DNA of 64,000 bases from Vibrio gazogenes (lineage in GTDB: Bacteria; Pseudomonadota; Gammaproteobacteria; Enterobacterales; Vibrionaceae): positions 3,286,001 through 3,350,000 of the forward strand of contig NZ_CP018835.1 of assembly GCF_002196515.1 (NCBI RefSeq), read 5' to 3'. Below the pieces are notes generated by a model, which saw only the letters and a list, made by a program, of their open reading frames with translations, did not search any database and was not told where the DNA came from. Every line of letters starts with the position of its first letter. Position 1 is the stretch's first letter. Positions 11,211-21,676 of the stretch are shown piece by piece. Made by a program: the position numbers and the translations under genes.

Positions 11211-12482
11211 CTAAGCTGTTGTTTCTTTCTGAAACAATTCCCTGAATACGGGGAAAATATCATCCACGGACTGAATATTTTTCATGGCAAAGTTATCAAA
11301 GCTTGTCTGTAACTTTTCATATTCATGCCAGAGTGTCTGATGAGAGCGGTGTGTGATTTCAATATATGCGTAGTATTGACAGCACGGTAGTAGGTTTTCA
11401 GTGAGTATTGAACGACAGCGAGGAGAATCATCTGCCCAGTTATCTCCGTCAGATGCCTGTGCTGCGTAGATATTCCATTGATTAACCGGATAACGTTCTT
11501 CCACAATTTCATGCATCAATTTGAGGGCACTGGATACAATGGTTCCTCCAGTTTCTTGTGAGTAGAAAAACTCATGTTCATCTACTTCTTTCGCTTGTGT
11601 GTGGTGACGGATGAATACAACTTCAACATTTTTGTAAGTCCGGGTTAAAAATAGATAGAGGAGGACGTAAAAACGTTTCGCAATATCTTTAGTCGCCTGA
11701 TCCATTGAACCCGACACATCCATCAGACAAAACATGACGGCTTGACTGGAAGGGATAGGGCGTTTCTCATAGTTTTTATAACGCAAATCGAACGTATCAA
11801 TAAATGGGACTTGATCGATTTTTTTTCGGATATCCAAAATTTCCTGTTGTAGGCGTTTCTCTTCCAGAGGTTGTGCCGGTTCCAGATTCTGAATTTCTGC
11901 CAGTGTTTCTTCGAGTTCATGAAGTAAGCGGCGTTTACCGGAAGTCATTGCTGTTCTTCTTGCCAGCGATTGTTGGAGTGAACGGACAATTGAAATATTG
12001 GCTGGCACGCCGGCAGTTTGATAGCCAGACCGATGCGTTTTCCATTCGACGATTCGATTGACTTGCTGTTTTTTCAGATTCGGCAGGGCCAAGTCGTCAA
12101 ATAAGATATCCAAGTATTCATCTTTAGATATCTGGAACACAAAATCATCGCTACCTTCACCATCGGCACTGGCATCGCCCTGACCGGATCCACTGCCGCC
12201 ACCTTGTTGCGGGCGGTCAATTTTGTCACCCGTAATGAATTGATCATTTCCGGGATGCACACGTTCTTTCAGGCCACCTTTCCCCTCATGAAAACTTGGC
12301 TCTTTGATGTCTTTACTAGGGATTGCGATATCTTCCCCAGATTCGGTATTGGTAATAGAGCGACGATTCACCGCATCCGCAATCGACTCTTTAATTTGTT
12401 GCTTGTGGCGGCGGAGAAAACGTTGGCGATTCACCGCACTCTTATTTTTACCATTTAATCTTCTGTCAATAAATTGCGCCAT
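11211..12482 (-). CDS. yeaH: DUF444 family protein YeaH
   Basis: A 423-residue protein of the YeaH/YhbH (UPF0229, DUF444) family. It opens with [28 protein letters not shown] glycine-rich low-complexity stretch lies near residues 85-110, and a von Willebrand A-like C-terminal domain follows, with the metal-site motif DVSGSM. The partner gene prkA encodes a kinase; in E. coli the pair yeaG-yeaH is co-expressed under nitrogen and stationary-phase stress. The molecular role is unproven. It lies between prkA (215 bases upstream) and ycgB (13 bases downstream). Confidence 0.92.
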   Translation of the reverse strand: MAQFIDRRLNGKNKSAVNRQRFLRRHKQQIKESIADAVNRRSITNTESGEDIAIPSKDIKEPSFHEGKGGLKERVHPGNDQFITGDKIDRPQQGGGSGSGQGDASADGEGSDDFVFQISKDEYLDILFDDLALPNLKKQQVNRIVEWKTHRSGYQTAGVPANISIVRSLQQSLARRTAMTSGKRRLLHELEETLAEIQNLEPAQPLEEKRLQQEILDIRKKIDQVPFIDTFDLRYKNYEKRPIPSSQAVMFCLMDVSGSMDQATKDIAKRFYVLLYLFLTRTYKNVEVVFIRHHTQAKEVDEHEFFYSQETGGTIVSSALKLMHEIVEERYPVNQWNIYAAQASDGDNWADDSPRCRSILTENLLPCCQYYAYIEITHRSHQTLWHEYEKLQTSFDNFAMKNIQSVDDIFPVFRELFQKETTA

Positions 12483-12612
12483 GAATATCCCCTTTACTTA
12501 ACATCACCGAACAACAACCTAATTGGGTCTACGAGTTGTCGTATGGCTCTCTCGGCATAGAAGCAGAAGCGGTTGAGCACTGTGTTTCTCAACGCGCCAT
12601 CATCAAGTTGTA

Positions 12613-12646
12613 CCGCTTTAAAGTTTACGTAAACACGTTAAAGCGG
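12613..12646. other. Nested palindrome in the prkA-yeaH gap
   Basis: Outer arms CCGCTTTAA (12613-12621) and TTAAAGCGG (12638-12646) enclose a perfect 12-bp palindrome GTTTACGTAAAC (12623-12634). In the prkA-yeaH transcript this would be a stable hairpin without a U-run. It may be an RNA processing or stabilising site that separates prkA and yeaH expression, or a protein-binding site. The rest of the 215-base gap shows no gene. Confidence 0.6.
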
Positions 12647-12697
12647 CGCCTTTTGACGTCTGCCTCCGACCACACCGAGCGTATGGTGCAAGATGAT

Positions 12698-14632
12698 TTA
12701 TGACGATTTACGAACACGTAAATACCATTCGGATAACAATCTGACTTGTTTCTCGGTATAGCCTTTTTCCATCATCCGCGCGACGAAATCATCATGTTTT
12801 CTCTGTTCTTCAGAGGATGTTTTCGTATTGAAAGAAATAACCGGTAAGAGCTCCTCTGTATTGGAGAACATTTTTTTCTCAATCACAGTGCGCAGTTTTT
12901 CATAACTGGTCCATACAGGATTTTTACCACTGTTATTCGCTCTGGCACGTAACACAAAGTTAACGATTTCATTCCGGAAATCTTTTGGATTACTGATACC
13001 AGCGGTTTTTTCGATTTTTTCCAGCTCACTATTGAGCGCGGAGCGATCAAACAGTTGGCCGGTTTCCGGATCGCGATATTCTTGATCCTGAATCCAAAAG
13101 TCCGCATAAGTGACGTAACGGTCAAAGATGTTTTGCCCATATTCAGAATAAGACTCCAGATAAGCGGTCTGGATCTCTTTGCCGATGAACTCAACATATC
13201 TGGGCACCAGATAACCTTTGAGATATTCGAGATATCGTTCGGCAGTATCCTGAGGGAACTGTTCCCGCTCTATCTGCTGTTCGATGACATAAAACAGATG
13301 CACTGGGTTGGCCGCAACTTCTGTCTGATCAAAGTTGAATACACGGGAGAGTATTTTGAAGGCAAAACGTGTTGATAGACCGTTCATCCCTTCATCCACA
13401 CCGGCATAGTCTCGATACTCCTGATAGCTCTTCGCCTTCGGATCGGTATCTTTGAGTGTCTCACCATCGTAGACTCGCATTTTGGAGAAAATGGACGAGT
13501 TTTCCGGGACTTTGAGACGAGACAGAACACTAAATTGTGCCAGTGTTTCTAAGGTGCTGGGTGAGCAAGGCGCAAGAGACAGTTCACTGTGATCCAATAG
13601 TTTTTGATAGATTTTGACTTCTTCCGAGACGCGTAAGCAGTAAGGCACTTTGACGATATATACCCGATCCAGAAATGCCTCGTTATTTTTATTGTTCCGG
13701 AATGCCTGCCATTCTGACTCATTCGAGTGAGCGAGGATCATGCCTTCAAATGGTAAGGCGGATAAACCTTCCGTTCCGTTATAGTTCCCTTCCTGAGTTG
13801 CAGTCAGCAGGGGATGCAGCACTTTAATCGGTGCTTTAAACATCTCGACAAATTCCATCAAACCCTGATTGGAGCGACAAAGCGCGCCAGAGTAACTATA
13901 CGCATCGGGGTCATCCTGAGAGAAATGTTCCAATTTACGAATATCAACCTTACCGACGAGTGAAGAAATGTCTTGGTTGTTTTCATCTCCCGGTTCTGTT
14001 TTTGCGATAGCAACTTGATCCAGTATGGATGGGCGTAATTTGACGACTTTGAATTTTGTGATATCCCCGCCAAATTCATGGAGTCGTTTGGCTGCCCATG
14101 GTGACATGATGCTCCGGAGGTAGCGTTGATCAATGCCGTATTCGGTTTTGAGCAGCTCTCCGTCTTCACTGATGTCGAACAGGCTGAATGGATGGTCATT
14201 CACCGGACTACGTTGCCCATTTGCACTGAGTACGTAGATAGGCATCTGCTGCATTAATGATTTTAGTTTTTCTGCAAGTGATGATTTACCACCCCCGACA
14301 GGGCCAAGTAAATAGAGAATTTGTTTCCGTTCTTCAAGTCCTTGAGCAGCATGTTTTAGGTAAGAGACAATTTGCTCAATGGATTCTTCCATCCCATAAA
14401 AGTCTTTAAAAGTATCATAACGAGAGATCACCCGATTCGAGAAAATACGGCTCAAACGGGGATCTTTTGATGTATCGATGACTTTAGGCTCACCAATGGC
14501 TAATAGTAGACGCTCGGCAGCATTAGCATAGGCACTTTTATCTTCTTTACATAACTGTAAGAAGTCTTGTAGTGATAACTCTTCTTCCTTCGCTGCTTCA
14601 TAACGCGCTTGAAAATGGTCGAATATACTCAT
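12698..14632 (-). CDS. prkA: PrkA-type AAA+ serine protein kinase YeaG
   Basis: A 644-residue protein, the same length as E. coli YeaG. The N-terminal AAA+ domain has Walker A GPVGGGKSS near residue 111, in a region running from SRIFSNRVISRY through the first 380 residues. The C-terminal PrkA domain (about 390-640) is related to kinases. Family members phosphorylate serine in stress adaptation, and a protease activity has been proposed for the Bacillus protein. It is the first gene of the cluster with yeaH and ycgB. Confidence 0.93.
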   Translation of the reverse strand: MSIFDHFQARYEAAKEEELSLQDFLQLCKEDKSAYANAAERLLLAIGEPKVIDTSKDPRLSRIFSNRVISRYDTFKDFYGMEESIEQIVSYLKHAAQGLEERKQILYLLGPVGGGKSSLAEKLKSLMQQMPIYVLSANGQRSPVNDHPFSLFDISEDGELLKTEYGIDQRYLRSIMSPWAAKRLHEFGGDITKFKVVKLRPSILDQVAIAKTEPGDENNQDISSLVGKVDIRKLEHFSQDDPDAYSYSGALCRSNQGLMEFVEMFKAPIKVLHPLLTATQEGNYNGTEGLSALPFEGMILAHSNESEWQAFRNNKNNEAFLDRVYIVKVPYCLRVSEEVKIYQKLLDHSELSLAPCSPSTLETLAQFSVLSRLKVPENSSIFSKMRVYDGETLKDTDPKAKSYQEYRDYAGVDEGMNGLSTRFAFKILSRVFNFDQTEVAANPVHLFYVIEQQIEREQFPQDTAERYLEYLKGYLVPRYVEFIGKEIQTAYLESYSEYGQNIFDRYVTYADFWIQDQEYRDPETGQLFDRSALNSELEKIEKTAGISNPKDFRNEIVNFVLRARANNSGKNPVWTSYEKLRTVIEKKMFSNTEELLPVISFNTKTSSEEQRKHDDFVARMMEKGYTEKQVRLLSEWYLRVRKSS

Positions 14633-14943
14633 AGCTCATTCCCTCTAAAATGTCTTGACGACATGTCAACGCTTCAACACAAATCGCACACTCTTTAAGA
14701 CTAGTCGCTAATTAGCAATTCTGCTTACAAAATATGCGTTTAATCAAAAAATTTGGTCTGCGTCATACTCGGTGTTTAAATGATTTGTTAAATGAATGTT
14801 TTATCAATTTAACAAAAAATCGCGCATTGCGGAGGGTCTAAAATGACCTCAGTAGAGAGGTCGATGGTTTGCGTTTGAGTAATAAATCTGATTGATTGTG
14901 TTTTCGGGCGATAGGAGGTTATCGCCCGGATTGGTATGCTCAG
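14633..14943. other. Intergenic region upstream of prkA
   Basis: These 311 bases hold the prkA leader and the end of yfbU transcription. A 9-bp hairpin (CGGGCGATA at 14905-14913, TATCGCCCG at 14920-14928) lies 16 bases beyond the yfbU stop and may end or process that transcript; no U-run follows on the minus strand. I see no gene and no promoter I can defend. Confidence 0.5.
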
Positions 14944-15444
14944 TTAAGCGTTAAAAATCTGCTGGAATTCAGAGACAGAGAGGTGGTATTGACGGGGACA
15001 TGATTGCCATTTTGCGGCCATACGGCGGTATTTATCCAGCATAGGTACCTGACTGTTAAACTGGTGTTCACCCTGTTCAAAGTGGGTATATAACTTCTCG
15101 GAGTTGACTAAGAAGCGTACATAGTGAACCAATTGTGTTTCTGTCGATAAATCAAAGCCTAAAAATTGCAGGCGTCTTGCATCAATCTTGTCCTGATCCC
15201 CTTCAGTTAACTGCTTATAGGACTCTTGCATCGCATGATACATTTCCATGATATTGATGATTTCACTGCATTCACTCTCTGGCAAACAGCCAAATTCTTT
15301 ATCCAGCTCCCGTATGTGCAATTCATAACCACGTTCAATAATTGTTCTGAAACGCTTATATTTTTCAGCATTTTCTGGGTCAAGCTGGGTCATCAATAAA
15401 TATTGATTGGATAGGATAAGGCGTTGAGCATTGGTCATTTCCAT
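14944..15444 (-). CDS. yfbU: YfbU family protein
   Basis: A 166-residue cytoplasmic protein of the UPF0304/YfbU family. The N-terminus [20 protein letters not shown] and the C-terminal region [18 protein letters not shown] match E. coli YfbU (164 residues) almost residue for residue. E. coli YfbU has been reported to be toxic when over-produced, but its molecular function is not known to me. It stands alone between the prkA cluster and pflA, all on the minus strand. Confidence 0.93.
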   Translation of the reverse strand: MEMTNAQRLILSNQYLLMTQLDPENAEKYKRFRTIIERGYELHIRELDKEFGCLPESECSEIINIMEMYHAMQESYKQLTEGDQDKIDARRLQFLGFDLSTETQLVHYVRFLVNSEKLYTHFEQGEHQFNSQVPMLDKYRRMAAKWQSCPRQYHLSVSEFQQIFNA

Positions 15445-15598
15445 AGCAAATTCCTACTCGAATGATAAAAGATTGTTATCAGTAGAGTAACGTGAATTTT
15501 AGGTCTGAAATATGATCTCAATACGGATTTTATCGGATTTGTATGATTTGGTTACCGAGATGTTTCATTTTTGAGCATCTCGGTCTTGGTAAGCGTGG

Positions 15599-16339
15599 TT
15601 AATATTTCACATTGGCATGATATTGACTCAAGATTGAAACAATATTATCCATCGTCTCTTTTGACGGGGGTTGAACGCCATCAAGGGGGTAGTCTATGCC
15701 CATGGCCTCCCATTTATGTGCCCCGAGTTTGTGATAGGGCAGAAGTTCTATCTTCTCAATATTATCCATATCTTGAATAAATTGCCCCAACTGATGCGCA
15801 GCGTCTTCATCGTCAGTGTATCCGGGGACTATCACATAGCGAATCCACGTTGTTTGACCGATTTTATGCAGGTAGCGGGCGAAATCTAACGTTCGGTGAT
15901 TGGATACACCGATGAGCTTTTGGTGAATCTCATCCTGCATGTGTTTGATATCCAGCATCACCAAATCTGTAACGTCAAGCAGTTCATCAATGACGGGGGT
16001 GTGTTTACGGACATAGCCATTGGTATCAAGGCAGGTATGCATGCCTTCAGCTTTGGCGGCTCTGAAAAAATCTCTGACAAATTCAGGCTGTAGAACCGCC
16101 TCGCCACCAGAACACGTGACGCCACCACCAGATGCATTCATAAAGTGGCGGTAAGATTTGGCTTCTTGAATGATATCTTCGACAGAAATCAGTTTTCCTG
16201 CATGAACGTCCCAAGTATCTCTGTTATGGCAATACATGCAGCGCATCAAACACCCTTGCATGAACACAATAAAACGAATACCCGGACCATCAACGGTGCC
16301 ACATGTCTCAAAAGAATGGATACGACCTAGAGTTGACAT
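15599..16339 (-). CDS. pflA: Pyruvate formate-lyase activating enzyme PflA
   Basis: Cytoplasmic radical SAM enzyme that installs the glycyl radical on PflB, 246 residues (E. coli 246). The [4Fe-4S] motif CxxxCxxC is C30, C34 and C37 in [12 protein letters not shown]. The glycine-rich [10 protein letters not shown] for SAM binding and LDTNGYV are present. Its substrate enzyme PflB is encoded about 2.3 kb away on the same strand with an MCP gene in between, so pflA must have its own promoter. That promoter lies in the 344-base divergent region with repeated ATTCTGATTCT sequences. Confidence 0.95.
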   Translation of the reverse strand: MSTLGRIHSFETCGTVDGPGIRFIVFMQGCLMRCMYCHNRDTWDVHAGKLISVEDIIQEAKSYRHFMNASGGGVTCSGGEAVLQPEFVRDFFRAAKAEGMHTCLDTNGYVRKHTPVIDELLDVTDLVMLDIKHMQDEIHQKLIGVSNHRTLDFARYLHKIGQTTWIRYVIVPGYTDDEDAAHQLGQFIQDMDNIEKIELLPYHKLGAHKWEAMGIDYPLDGVQPPSKETMDNIVSILSQYHANVKY

Positions 16340-16439
16340 GATGATTTCTCTTTGGAGGATTTACCCGTCATTTTATTACATTTCCATGCTTAGATATAGA
16401 TCTAACTCACCAGAGCATACTGAATGTGTGCGTTTTTAA

Positions 16440-16505
16440 ATTCTGATTCTTTGAATGGGTAAGAATCAGAATCATATTGTTTTTAATACTTTTAATTCTG
16501 ATTCT
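16440..16505. promoter_or_regulatory. Three-copy ATTCTGATTCT element between pflA and the MCP gene
   Basis: The sequence ATTCTGATTCT occurs at 16440-16450 and 16495-16505, and its exact complement at 16462-16472. The first two form an 11-bp inverted repeat around an 11-base spacer; the two direct copies are 55 bp apart. It sits 101 bp upstream of pflA and about 180 bp upstream of the MCP gene, so it could be a shared operator. The rest of the 344-base gap has no gene. Confidence 0.55.
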
Positions 16506-16683
16506 CATATCAGGTGAGCGATGTCGAAGTCGGCCTCGACCGCGCAAACGAAGCATTTACTTTTCTGTATAAAGTTGTAGTAATTTTGTGACGCGTGTAA
16601 TAAATTTGTTGGTAACAAAAGGATTGATATTGGTTCAAAAATTTGCTTTTTAAACGCTGACTTGAGTGAAGGATATTGTGGTC

Positions 16684-18564
16684 ATGGATGTACTGAAATT
16701 ATCGCAAAAGCGGAAGATTGCTATTTTCATTGTTGTTTTATGTTTTGGTTTTTTAGCGATGGGGGGATTTATTGCTCGCAAGTTATCGATGATGACATCT
16801 CAGTATGATTTGAGTGGGGGGATTTCTCAGGGAACAACCAAGTTATTTGCCTCTCAGACAAAATTATTGTCTCTGGCAGCAGAAAGAAATGCGCTCCAGA
16901 TTAAAGATGTTGCCCGCGTGACGGAATTACTGGCAGGATTGAGTCACGATATCGATAAGGATGTCACTTTTCTTAAAAATGCAGGCTTTGAGCGTGAAGG
17001 TGAGATGCTCTATGAAGCGATGACCCGGTTTGAAAACGCGATGCATCCTTGGCTGAAAACTAAATCTGAGCTGGGGTTTAACTTCAGCGAAGGGAAAGAG
17101 GGGGAGTTGACACAGCTTGCTGCGCAGATCGAGGCAAAGATTGAAGAAACAGGGATGGTGACGATTCGTTCTGATTTTCGGGCAATGATCAAAGCCCAGC
17201 AGAATTATTTATTGGCACCGAATGAAAAAAATCTCAAGTTATTCAATCGTGCCATGGCAACCTTTATCAACACATCTAAGCTTTACGCAGCCCTGTCGGG
17301 CTACCAATCGGAAGTTGACCAGTTTAAACAGACTTTTGCCCGGGTTGGTGAATTATCTCAACAAGTAAAAAATTATGAACGGGAACTCTCGGCATCAGAG
17401 CAAGCCGTTCAGCAATTAATTCAGAATGCTTCCGAGCAATTAAAAACGGTTAGTCATGATTATCAGCAGACCGCTCATCGGGAAGCAACACAAACATTGT
17501 GGTCGGTGATGGCAGCTTGTGCGTTGCTTGCTGCGATTACGATTACCATTTTTATCACTCTGAGATTATCTTTGACGCGAGCTCTGACGCAGACAAAAAT
17601 ATTTCTGGATGCGTTATCTCAAGGCGATCTATCAAAGCGTTTACCGATCTCGACGAATCCAGAGGATGAATTTAATCAACTGGCTATCGCTTTGAATGAT
17701 AGTTGTGAGCATCTAGGGCTGTTGGTGAATCAGGTACAGCAAAACAGTCAAGCATTGTCTGGTGACGCCGCAGACCTTAATGATGGTTTAGACCAGCTCA
17801 TGTCCGCTCAGACTCAGATTGTCCGTCAAACCGATTTGCTTGCTTCTGCGACGGAGCAAGTTAGTGTCACGACTCAGGAAGTGAGTCACTCACTTGAATT
17901 TGTGGCGGATGTGAGTCAAGCATCAACCGCTGCAGCACAGTCAGGGGGGGAAGTGATTGAGACGGCCATTCAGTCCATTCAGGATGTCGGCAACATTTTG
18001 AATTCAGCTGCCGGTCATATTCAGCAACTGGAGTCAGCTTCAGAGAAAGTGGATGCCATCATGGACATTATCAATGGCATTGCTGAGCAGACCAATTTAC
18101 TGGCTTTAAATGCTGCGATTGAAGCTGCCCGGGCTGGTGAACAGGGGCGGGGATTTGCTGTCGTTGCTGATGAAGTTCGCAATCTCGCTGTCAAAACTGT
18201 TGATGCCGTATCCGAAATAACCGAAACCATCGAGACGATGAAACGTGAAAGTGCAGAAGTGATTCAGTCTATCACCCAGTCTGAAGATTCGATGAAACGC
18301 GGGCAAGAGCTGGGACAGGAAGCGATACAGGCGCTTTCTCATATCACTGAAAAAACTAATGAAGCGGCCAATCAGACAGCAATGATTTTTGAATCAATCA
18401 AAGAATTAGCGGTAACCAGTCACTCGATGGCTGATAACATGGTGCAGATTTCATCTTCGATGAAAAACTTGGAAGAGAATAATCAAAGGCTCAGAAAAAC
18501 CAGTAAGGTTGTCGCTCAGCGTTCAACGCATCTTTCAGAGGATTGCCAACGTTTCGCGGTATAA
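16684..18564 (+). CDS. Methyl-accepting chemotaxis protein
   Basis: A 626-residue chemoreceptor. TM1 is near residues 10-30 ([17 protein letters not shown]), followed by a periplasmic sensor of about 240 residues. TM2 is near 275-295, then a HAMP domain and a cytoplasmic signalling domain with the hairpin tip [20 protein letters not shown] and [10 protein letters not shown]. The ribosome site AAGGA at 16669-16673 lies inside the longer frame from GTG 16666 and fits ATG 16684 (or GTG 16678), so the shorter form is preferred. Vibrio cholerae, from memory, also has an MCP between pflA and pflB. The ligand is unknown. Confidence 0.92.
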   Translation: MDVLKLSQKRKIAIFIVVLCFGFLAMGGFIARKLSMMTSQYDLSGGISQGTTKLFASQTKLLSLAAERNALQIKDVARVTELLAGLSHDIDKDVTFLKNAGFEREGEMLYEAMTRFENAMHPWLKTKSELGFNFSEGKEGELTQLAAQIEAKIEETGMVTIRSDFRAMIKAQQNYLLAPNEKNLKLFNRAMATFINTSKLYAALSGYQSEVDQFKQTFARVGELSQQVKNYERELSASEQAVQQLIQNASEQLKTVSHDYQQTAHREATQTLWSVMAACALLAAITITIFITLRLSLTRALTQTKIFLDALSQGDLSKRLPISTNPEDEFNQLAIALNDSCEHLGLLVNQVQQNSQALSGDAADLNDGLDQLMSAQTQIVRQTDLLASATEQVSVTTQEVSHSLEFVADVSQASTAAAQSGGEVIETAIQSIQDVGNILNSAAGHIQQLESASEKVDAIMDIINGIAEQTNLLALNAAIEAARAGEQGRGFAVVADEVRNLAVKTVDAVSEITETIETMKRESAEVIQSITQSEDSMKRGQELGQEAIQALSHITEKTNEAANQTAMIFESIKELAVTSHSMADNMVQISSSMKNLEENNQRLRKTSKVVAQRSTHLSEDCQRFAV

Positions 18565-18620
18565 GCCAATCTATGATTGCATCCTCACATTTTCGTATAA
18601 GCTGACTGAGATTGATCATA

Positions 18621-18648
18621 AAAGAAGCTCCCCGAAGGGAGCTTCTTT
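18621..18648. terminator. Bidirectional terminator between the MCP gene and pflB
   Basis: Perfect 12-bp arms AAAGAAGCTCCC and GGGAGCTTCTTT with a 4-base loop lie between the convergent MCP and pflB genes, 57 bases after the MCP stop and 34 bases beyond the pflB stop. Confidence 0.88.
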
Positions 18649-18681
18649 ATCAGGACTTGATATTGAGTCAGGTCTCAATGA

Positions 18682-20958
18682 TTAAAGCGTTTCAGTGAAT
18701 GTACGAGCAATCACATCAGCTTGTTGTTCTGCTGTCAGAGAGTTAAAGCGAACAGCATAACCTGATACACGGATAGTCAGCTGTGGATATTTCTCAGGAT
18801 GTTTCACAGCGTCTTCCAATGTTTCACGATTCAGAACGTTGACGTTCAAGTGTTGACCACCTTCAAGGCCTGTTTCGTGGTGGAAGTAACCATCCATTAG
18901 ACCAGCAAGGTTAGAACGTTGTGCATCTGTATCTTTACCAAGAGCATTCGGTACGATAGAGAAGGTATAAGAGATACCGTCTTTAGCGTGAGCAAATGGC
19001 AGTTTACCAACTGAAGTCAGTGATGCAACCGCGCCTTTTTCATCACGACCATGCATTGGGTTTGCACCCGGTGCAAATGGTGCGCCAGCACGACGTCCGT
19101 CAGGTGTGTTACCAGTTTTCTTACCATACACAACGTTTGATGTGATAGTCAGAATTGACTGTGTAGGAACCGCATCACGGTAAGTTTTCAGTGAACGGAT
19201 TTTGTTCATGAAGACTTCAACCAATTGACATGCAATGTCATCAACACGAGGGTCATTGTTACCAAATTTAGGATAGTCACCTTCGATCTTGAAGTCGGTC
19301 GCAATACCATCTTCATCACGGATAGGTGTAACTTTCGCATATTTGATAGCAGACAGAGAGTCGGCAGCAACAGACAGACCAGCGATACCACAAGCCATGG
19401 TGCGTTTTACATTCAGGTCATGCAATGCCATCAGGGAAGCTTCGTAGCTGTATTTGTCATGCATGAAGTGAATCGCATTCAGAGCGGTGACATAATTTTT
19501 TGCCAACCAATCCATGAAGTGATCCATTTTTTCCCACAATTCATCATAGTCCAGAACTTCAGACGTGATTTTTTCCAGTTTTGGACCAACTTGAATTTTC
19601 AGTTTTTCATCAATACCACCGTTGATGGTATAGAGCATGGTTTTTGCCAGGTTGGCACGAGCACCGAAGAACTGCATTTGTTTACCAACAACCATTGGTG
19701 ATACACAACATGCAATCGCATAATCATCAGACTCAAAGTCAGGACGCATCAAATCATCATTTTCATATTGGATTGATGATGTGTCGATAGAGACTTTCGC
19801 ACAGAAACGTTTGAAGCCTTCTGGGAGTTGCTCTGACCAAAGTACAGTAATGTTTGGCTCTGGTGATGGACCCATTGTGTACAGGCTGTTCAGGAAGCGG
19901 AAGTTAGTCCGAGTGACCAGCGTCCGTCCGTCAATTCCCATACCACCGATAGATTCTGTTGCCCAGATTGGGTCGCCAGAGAATAGTTCATCATATTCAG
20001 GGGTACGTAAGTAACGAACCATACGCAGTTTCATGACGAAGTGGTCAATCATTTCTTGAGCACTTTCTTCAGTCAATTTGCCTGCGGCAATATCACGCTC
20101 TAAGAAGATATCGAGGAACGTTGATGTACGACCCAGAGACATTGCAGCGCCGTTTTGAGATTTTACAGCGGCCAGATAACCGAAGTAAGTCCATTGAATT
20201 GCTTCTTGAGCTGTTTCAGCAGGACGAGAAATATCACAGCCATATTTAGCCGCCATTTCTTTGATTTGGCCAAGCGCGCGGTGTTGTTCAACAACTTCTT
20301 CACGCAACTGCATTGTCATATGCAGATCTTCACCCGATTCAAATTTCTCTTGCAGAGAAGTGAACTGAGCGAATTTATCTTTCATCAGGAAGTCAATACC
20401 GTACAGGGCAATACGACGGTAGTCACCAATAATACGACCACGACCATAAGCATCTGGCAAACCAGTTAAGACACCTGATTTACGACATTTGATAATTTCA
20501 GGTGTATAGATATCAAAGACACCTTGGTTATGTGTTTTACGATATTCAGTGAAGATTTTTTTCACTTGAGGGTCAAGCTCACGACCATAAGCTTGGCATG
20601 AACCTTCAACCATACGGATACCACCATTTGGAATGATGGCACGTTTTAACGGTGCGTCAGTTTGCAAACCAACGATTTTTTCTAAATCTTTATTGATGTA
20701 TCCCGCATCGTGTGCCGTGATGGTAGAAATAACGGAAGTGTCAAAATCAACAGGAGCGTGAGTTGAGTTTTCCTGTTTGATACCTTCCATAACAGCGGCC
20801 CATAGAGAATTGGTCGCTTCAGTACCTTCAGAAACTAGGAAAGACTCATCACCTTCATAAGGTGTGTAGTTCTTTTGAATAAAATCACGAACGTTAACTT
20901 CGTTTTGCCAATCTCCTGCGACAAAACCTTCCCAAGCTTTAGCAAATTGCTCTGCCAT
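18682..20958 (-). CDS. pflB: Formate acetyltransferase (pyruvate formate-lyase) PflB
   Basis: Cytoplasmic glycyl-radical enzyme converting pyruvate and CoA to acetyl-CoA and formate under anaerobic growth, 758 residues (E. coli 760). The catalytic cysteines are C417-C418 in [10 protein letters not shown], and the radical glycine is G733 in RVSGYAVRF. PflA, encoded about 2.3 kb away, should activate it. No focA formate-channel gene lies directly upstream, unlike E. coli. The leader is long (over 700 bases to xthA) and contains a 50-bp inverted-repeat structure. Confidence 0.97.
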   Translation of the reverse strand: MAEQFAKAWEGFVAGDWQNEVNVRDFIQKNYTPYEGDESFLVSEGTEATNSLWAAVMEGIKQENSTHAPVDFDTSVISTITAHDAGYINKDLEKIVGLQTDAPLKRAIIPNGGIRMVEGSCQAYGRELDPQVKKIFTEYRKTHNQGVFDIYTPEIIKCRKSGVLTGLPDAYGRGRIIGDYRRIALYGIDFLMKDKFAQFTSLQEKFESGEDLHMTMQLREEVVEQHRALGQIKEMAAKYGCDISRPAETAQEAIQWTYFGYLAAVKSQNGAAMSLGRTSTFLDIFLERDIAAGKLTEESAQEMIDHFVMKLRMVRYLRTPEYDELFSGDPIWATESIGGMGIDGRTLVTRTNFRFLNSLYTMGPSPEPNITVLWSEQLPEGFKRFCAKVSIDTSSIQYENDDLMRPDFESDDYAIACCVSPMVVGKQMQFFGARANLAKTMLYTINGGIDEKLKIQVGPKLEKITSEVLDYDELWEKMDHFMDWLAKNYVTALNAIHFMHDKYSYEASLMALHDLNVKRTMACGIAGLSVAADSLSAIKYAKVTPIRDEDGIATDFKIEGDYPKFGNNDPRVDDIACQLVEVFMNKIRSLKTYRDAVPTQSILTITSNVVYGKKTGNTPDGRRAGAPFAPGANPMHGRDEKGAVASLTSVGKLPFAHAKDGISYTFSIVPNALGKDTDAQRSNLAGLMDGYFHHETGLEGGQHLNVNVLNRETLEDAVKHPEKYPQLTIRVSGYAVRFNSLTAEQQADVIARTFTETL

Positions 20959-21060
20959 GATATACCTACCTTTATATAGTAGAGAAAAACACGTACTGAC
21001 TTAGCTGTTGAGCCAACTTGTCTTTTTGTTGAAAAAGACCTCAGTACACTCTTCGAATAA

Positions 21061-21110
21061 CAATATGATTGAACACCTGATGGTATACATCAGTTTGATT
21101 AATCATATTG
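21061..21110 (-). promoter_or_regulatory. Nested inverted repeat in the pflB leader
   Basis: CAATATGATT (21061-21070) and AATCATATTG (21101-21110) form a perfect 10-bp inverted repeat. Inside it, CTGATG and CATCAG flank GTATA. The structure starts 102 bases upstream of the pflB start and could form one long two-part hairpin in the mRNA or two nested protein sites. The rest of the gap from 20959 to 21595 has no gene I can support. Confidence 0.5.
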
Positions 21111-21172
21111 CGACTCTCACCACGAACCTCATCGTATGGATCGTAGCTTAGGATAAAAAAAACATACAAACC

Positions 21173-21186
21173 TTAAACTAAATCAA
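21173..21186. promoter_or_regulatory. Weak FNR-like site upstream of pflB
   Basis: TTAAACTAAATCAA matches the FNR consensus TTGAT-N4-ATCAA at 8 of 10 defined positions. It lies 215 bases upstream of pflB. FNR control of pfl is established in E. coli; this particular site is only a suggestion. Confidence 0.3.
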
Positions 21187-21595
21187 TAAAACTTCAAAAA
21201 TAGGGATAAAATTTGGTGTCATATTGACTTGCACAATCAGTCAGTGGTTCAGAGTCGACGGTGCAAAATCCATCTTCTCAGTATAGATACTGTTAGTGAA
21301 ACTCCCAGTCGCCCTCATGTTCAACCCTAATTCGATACTATTTTTTTCATGTTCAATTCCTTAGACCTGTGCAACATTGATTCTATCCCATCAATTTTAT
21401 TTTATCGGCAGGTTGTGATAGTAAAATGAAGACTTGATGTTATGACGCGTCATACTTGGTACTTGGAGAATGCATTGTCTATATAAATGCATTGCCTATA
21501 TAGAAGCAGAAGCAGATGAATAACGTGTTGTTGTGCTAGGAGAGTCTGGTTTATCGATGCACGCAGCACTTAGGAGAGGTTCATGGATGTCACAC

Positions 21596-21616
21596 AAAGG
21601 CCTCATCAAAGAGGCC
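21596..21616 (-). terminator. Terminator of xthA
   Basis: GGCCTC (21599-21604) and GAGGCC (21611-21616) flank a 6-base loop. On the minus strand the hairpin is followed by TTTGTGT. It lies 60 bases beyond the xthA stop. Confidence 0.65.
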
Positions 21617-21676
21617 GAACCGTCGATAGCATGAATCGTTTTATGTCAGCGGTGTGGTTATCACAGATGAAAGTTA

